Shown here one piece after another: positions 62,649 to 64,000 of a DNA stretch of 64,000 bases. Under the pieces are notes generated by a model that was not told the DNA's origin, searched no databases, and saw only the letters and a list, made by a program, of their open reading frames with translations. Source of the DNA: Sphingobacterium spiritivorum (GTDB lineage: Bacteria; Bacteroidota; Bacteroidia; Sphingobacteriales; Sphingobacteriaceae); assembly GCF_016724845.1 (NCBI RefSeq), contig NZ_CP068082.1:62001-126000 (forward strand), read 5' to 3'. The position numbers and the translations under genes were made by a program. Each line of letters begins with the position of its first letter. The stretch's first letter is position 1.

Positions 62649-63481
62649 ATACCACATACAACTATATCCCCGTACTCAGTATTGCCGGATTTGACGGAAG
62701 TGGCGGTGCCGGCATACAAGCCGATATGAAGACTTTTTCCGCACTCGGATGTTACGCTACCTCTGTCCTGACCGCACTTCCGGTACAAAATACACAGGGA
62801 GTACGCAGCATTTATCCAATCCCTGATGTGGCTGTACGTGAGCAGATACAAACTATCCTGGACGACATCTTTCCTAAAGCCATAAAAATAGGAATGGTTC
62901 ACACCTCTGAACTGGTTCAGATTATAACAGATACCTTAGGTCTCTATCCTGCTACACCAGTAGTTTTTGATCCGGTCATGGTCGCTACAAGCGGACACAA
63001 GCTGATCGAGGAAAGCACTATCCTTACCCTTGTCGAACAGCTTTTCCCTATCACGACAGTCCTTACACCAAATATGGATGAGGCGGCTATATTAGCCGAA
63101 ATGGAAGTAAAAACACTGGATGATATGTATATCGCCGGTGAAAAAATATTAAAACTTGGCTGTCAGTCGGTATTATTAAAAGGAGGACATTTACAAACCT
63201 CTATGCTGACCTCTCTCTTCTTCGATCAATCGGGATCAGTGCAAACATTCGAATTTGAAAAATTCGAAACTAACAATACGCACGGTTCGGGGTGCACCCT
63301 GTCTTCTGCTATCGCAAGTTATCTGGCCAGAGGAGAAAGTCTGGCTGATGCTGTCAGACTGGGACAGGACTATGTACATCAGGCCATCCTCAACGGGAAA
63401 GACGTACAGACCGGAAAAGGTAACGGCCCTCTCAATCATTTTTTCAACCCTCAAAAACTTATCAAACATGAACTGGTCTGA
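62645..63481 (+). CDS. thiD: HMP/HMP-P kinase ThiD
   Basis: 278 residues. It phosphorylates hydroxymethylpyrimidine twice to HMP-PP. Motifs: IAGFDGSGGAGIQADMKTF, VVFDPVMVATSGHK and NNTHGSGCTLSSAIAS. Its 3' end overlaps the tenA start by 14 bases. Confidence 0.97.
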   Translation: MNTTYNYIPVLSIAGFDGSGGAGIQADMKTFSALGCYATSVLTALPVQNTQGVRSIYPIPDVAVREQIQTILDDIFPKAIKIGMVHTSELVQIITDTLGLYPATPVVFDPVMVATSGHKLIEESTILTLVEQLFPITTVLTPNMDEAAILAEMEVKTLDDMYIAGEKILKLGCQSVLLKGGHLQTSMLTSLFFDQSGSVQTFEFEKFETNNTHGSGCTLSSAIASYLARGESLADAVRLGQDYVHQAILNGKDVQTGKGNGPLNHFFNPQKLIKHELV

Positions 63482-64000
63482 ACAAGCCTGGAAAACAATC
63501 CAGCCGGTCTATACGAATATATTGCAGATGCCTTTTATCACTGAATTAAGGAATGGCACCCTAGCTGTTGAAAAGTTTCAGTTCTATATGGCACAGGATT
63601 CCGCTTATCTGGAACATTTCGGAAGAGCATTATCTCTTATCGGAGCACGAGCAGATCACATACAGGATGCACTGGCCTTTATGCGCTTCGGAGCCAATGC
63701 AATTATTGTTGAAAATGCCCTGCATGAGTCTTATTTTAAAGATTTTGGTGTTACGGAGCGCGGACAGATCCAGCCGGCATGTCATCACTACATTCACTTC
63801 TTGAAAAGTACCGCAGCATTGGATGCAGTCGAAGTAGGAATTGCCGCCTTACTTCCCTGTTTCTGGATTTACAAACAGGTAGGCGATTATATCTATACAC
63901 ATCAACGACAGGAAAATAATCCTTATCAGAAATGGATAGACACCTATGCAGGTGAAGAATTCGGAGAAGAGGTCCGAAAGGCAATCGTAATATGTGACAG
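63468..64000 (+). CDS. tenA: TenA-family aminopyrimidine hydrolase/thiaminase II, 3' end missing
   Basis: The ATG at 63468 opens a frame that runs through the window edge: 177 of about 215 residues. It starts MNWSEQAWKTIQPVYTNILQ and has the TenA active-site Asp in YMAQDSAYLEHFG, and the catalytic Cys in ALLPCFWIYKQVG. TenA recycles degraded thiamine pyrimidine to HMP. It belongs to the same riboswitch-controlled operon as thiM-thiE-thiD. Confidence 0.93.
   Translation, partial: MNWSEQAWKTIQPVYTNILQMPFITELRNGTLAVEKFQFYMAQDSAYLEHFGRALSLIGARADHIQDALAFMRFGANAIIVENALHESYFKDFGVTERGQIQPACHHYIHFLKSTAALDAVEVGIAALLPCFWIYKQVGDYIYTHQRQENNPYQKWIDTYAGEEFGEEVRKAIVICD

Noticed and set aside
1..64000. CRISPR arrays, tRNA or rRNA genes
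   Set aside because: No regularly spaced repeats and no cloverleaf or rRNA-like segments were seen on either strand.

Overview
The window looks like a chromosomal segment from a Bacteroidota organism, most likely Sphingobacteriaceae (Sphingobacterium-like). The evidence is a SusC/SusD pair, many lipoprotein and 'AQQ'-type signal peptides, a DUF3667 protein, TAnnTTTG promoters and a general lack of Shine-Dalgarno sequences. No rRNA, tRNA, CRISPR array, transposase or phage gene was recognised. All assignments come from reading the sequence and from knowledge of families; no database search was run.

Layout. (1) 1-3047, minus strand: a truncated secreted protein, a translationally coupled pair of a 57-aa protein and an ADP-ribosyltransferase-like protein (toxin-antitoxin-like), an ankyrin-repeat protein and an AraC regulator. 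(2) 3395-7030: a LacI regulator, NhaA and a DUF389 protein, with a bidirectional terminator between the last two. (3) 7221-30239: a large carbohydrate-acid locus. A minus-strand catabolic operon (aminotransferase, enolase-superfamily dehydratase, SDR, ceramidase-like hydrolase, SSS symporter) diverges from an SMP-30 lactonase. A GntR/FCD regulator, a heparinase-II-like lyase and a SusC/SusD/two-lipoprotein set follow. Divergent from susC is a plus-strand operon (sugar dehydrogenase-cytochrome c, Nramp-like transporter, SDR epimerase, DapA-like aldolase). The palindrome TTGTATACAA or close variants recur in the three control regions of this locus and probably are the GntR operators, so the locus can be read as one regulon: binding, cleavage and import of an acidic glycan, then oxidation, dehydration and aldol cleavage of its sugar acids.

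(4) 30348-41000: ordinary single genes (DUF3667, AraC, SDR, DoxX, DinB, a DeoR regulator with VOC and MFS genes, a TPR histidine kinase, a Gfo/Idh oxidoreductase, lipoproteins). (5) 41197-49648: a GHKL ATPase, then an AT-rich accessory island. The island holds a lipoprotein with an HESIH zinc-protease motif, six small secreted paralogues that alternate between two subtypes (A,B; A,B; A,B), two copies of a ~310-aa secreted protein, and a small membrane protein present once intact and once broken. It is the least explained part of the window. The small paralogues look like free-standing TonB C-terminal-type domains with a probable disulfide.

(6) 49751-60895: VOC/AraC/VOC genes, two REP-like hairpin repeats, small lipoproteins, GNAT, Crp/Fnr, HAD, a serine hydrolase, an unrecognised 1002-aa secreted protein and GtrA. 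(7) 61046-64000: a TPP riboswitch followed by the thiamine salvage operon thiM-thiE-thiD-tenA, the last gene cut by the window end.
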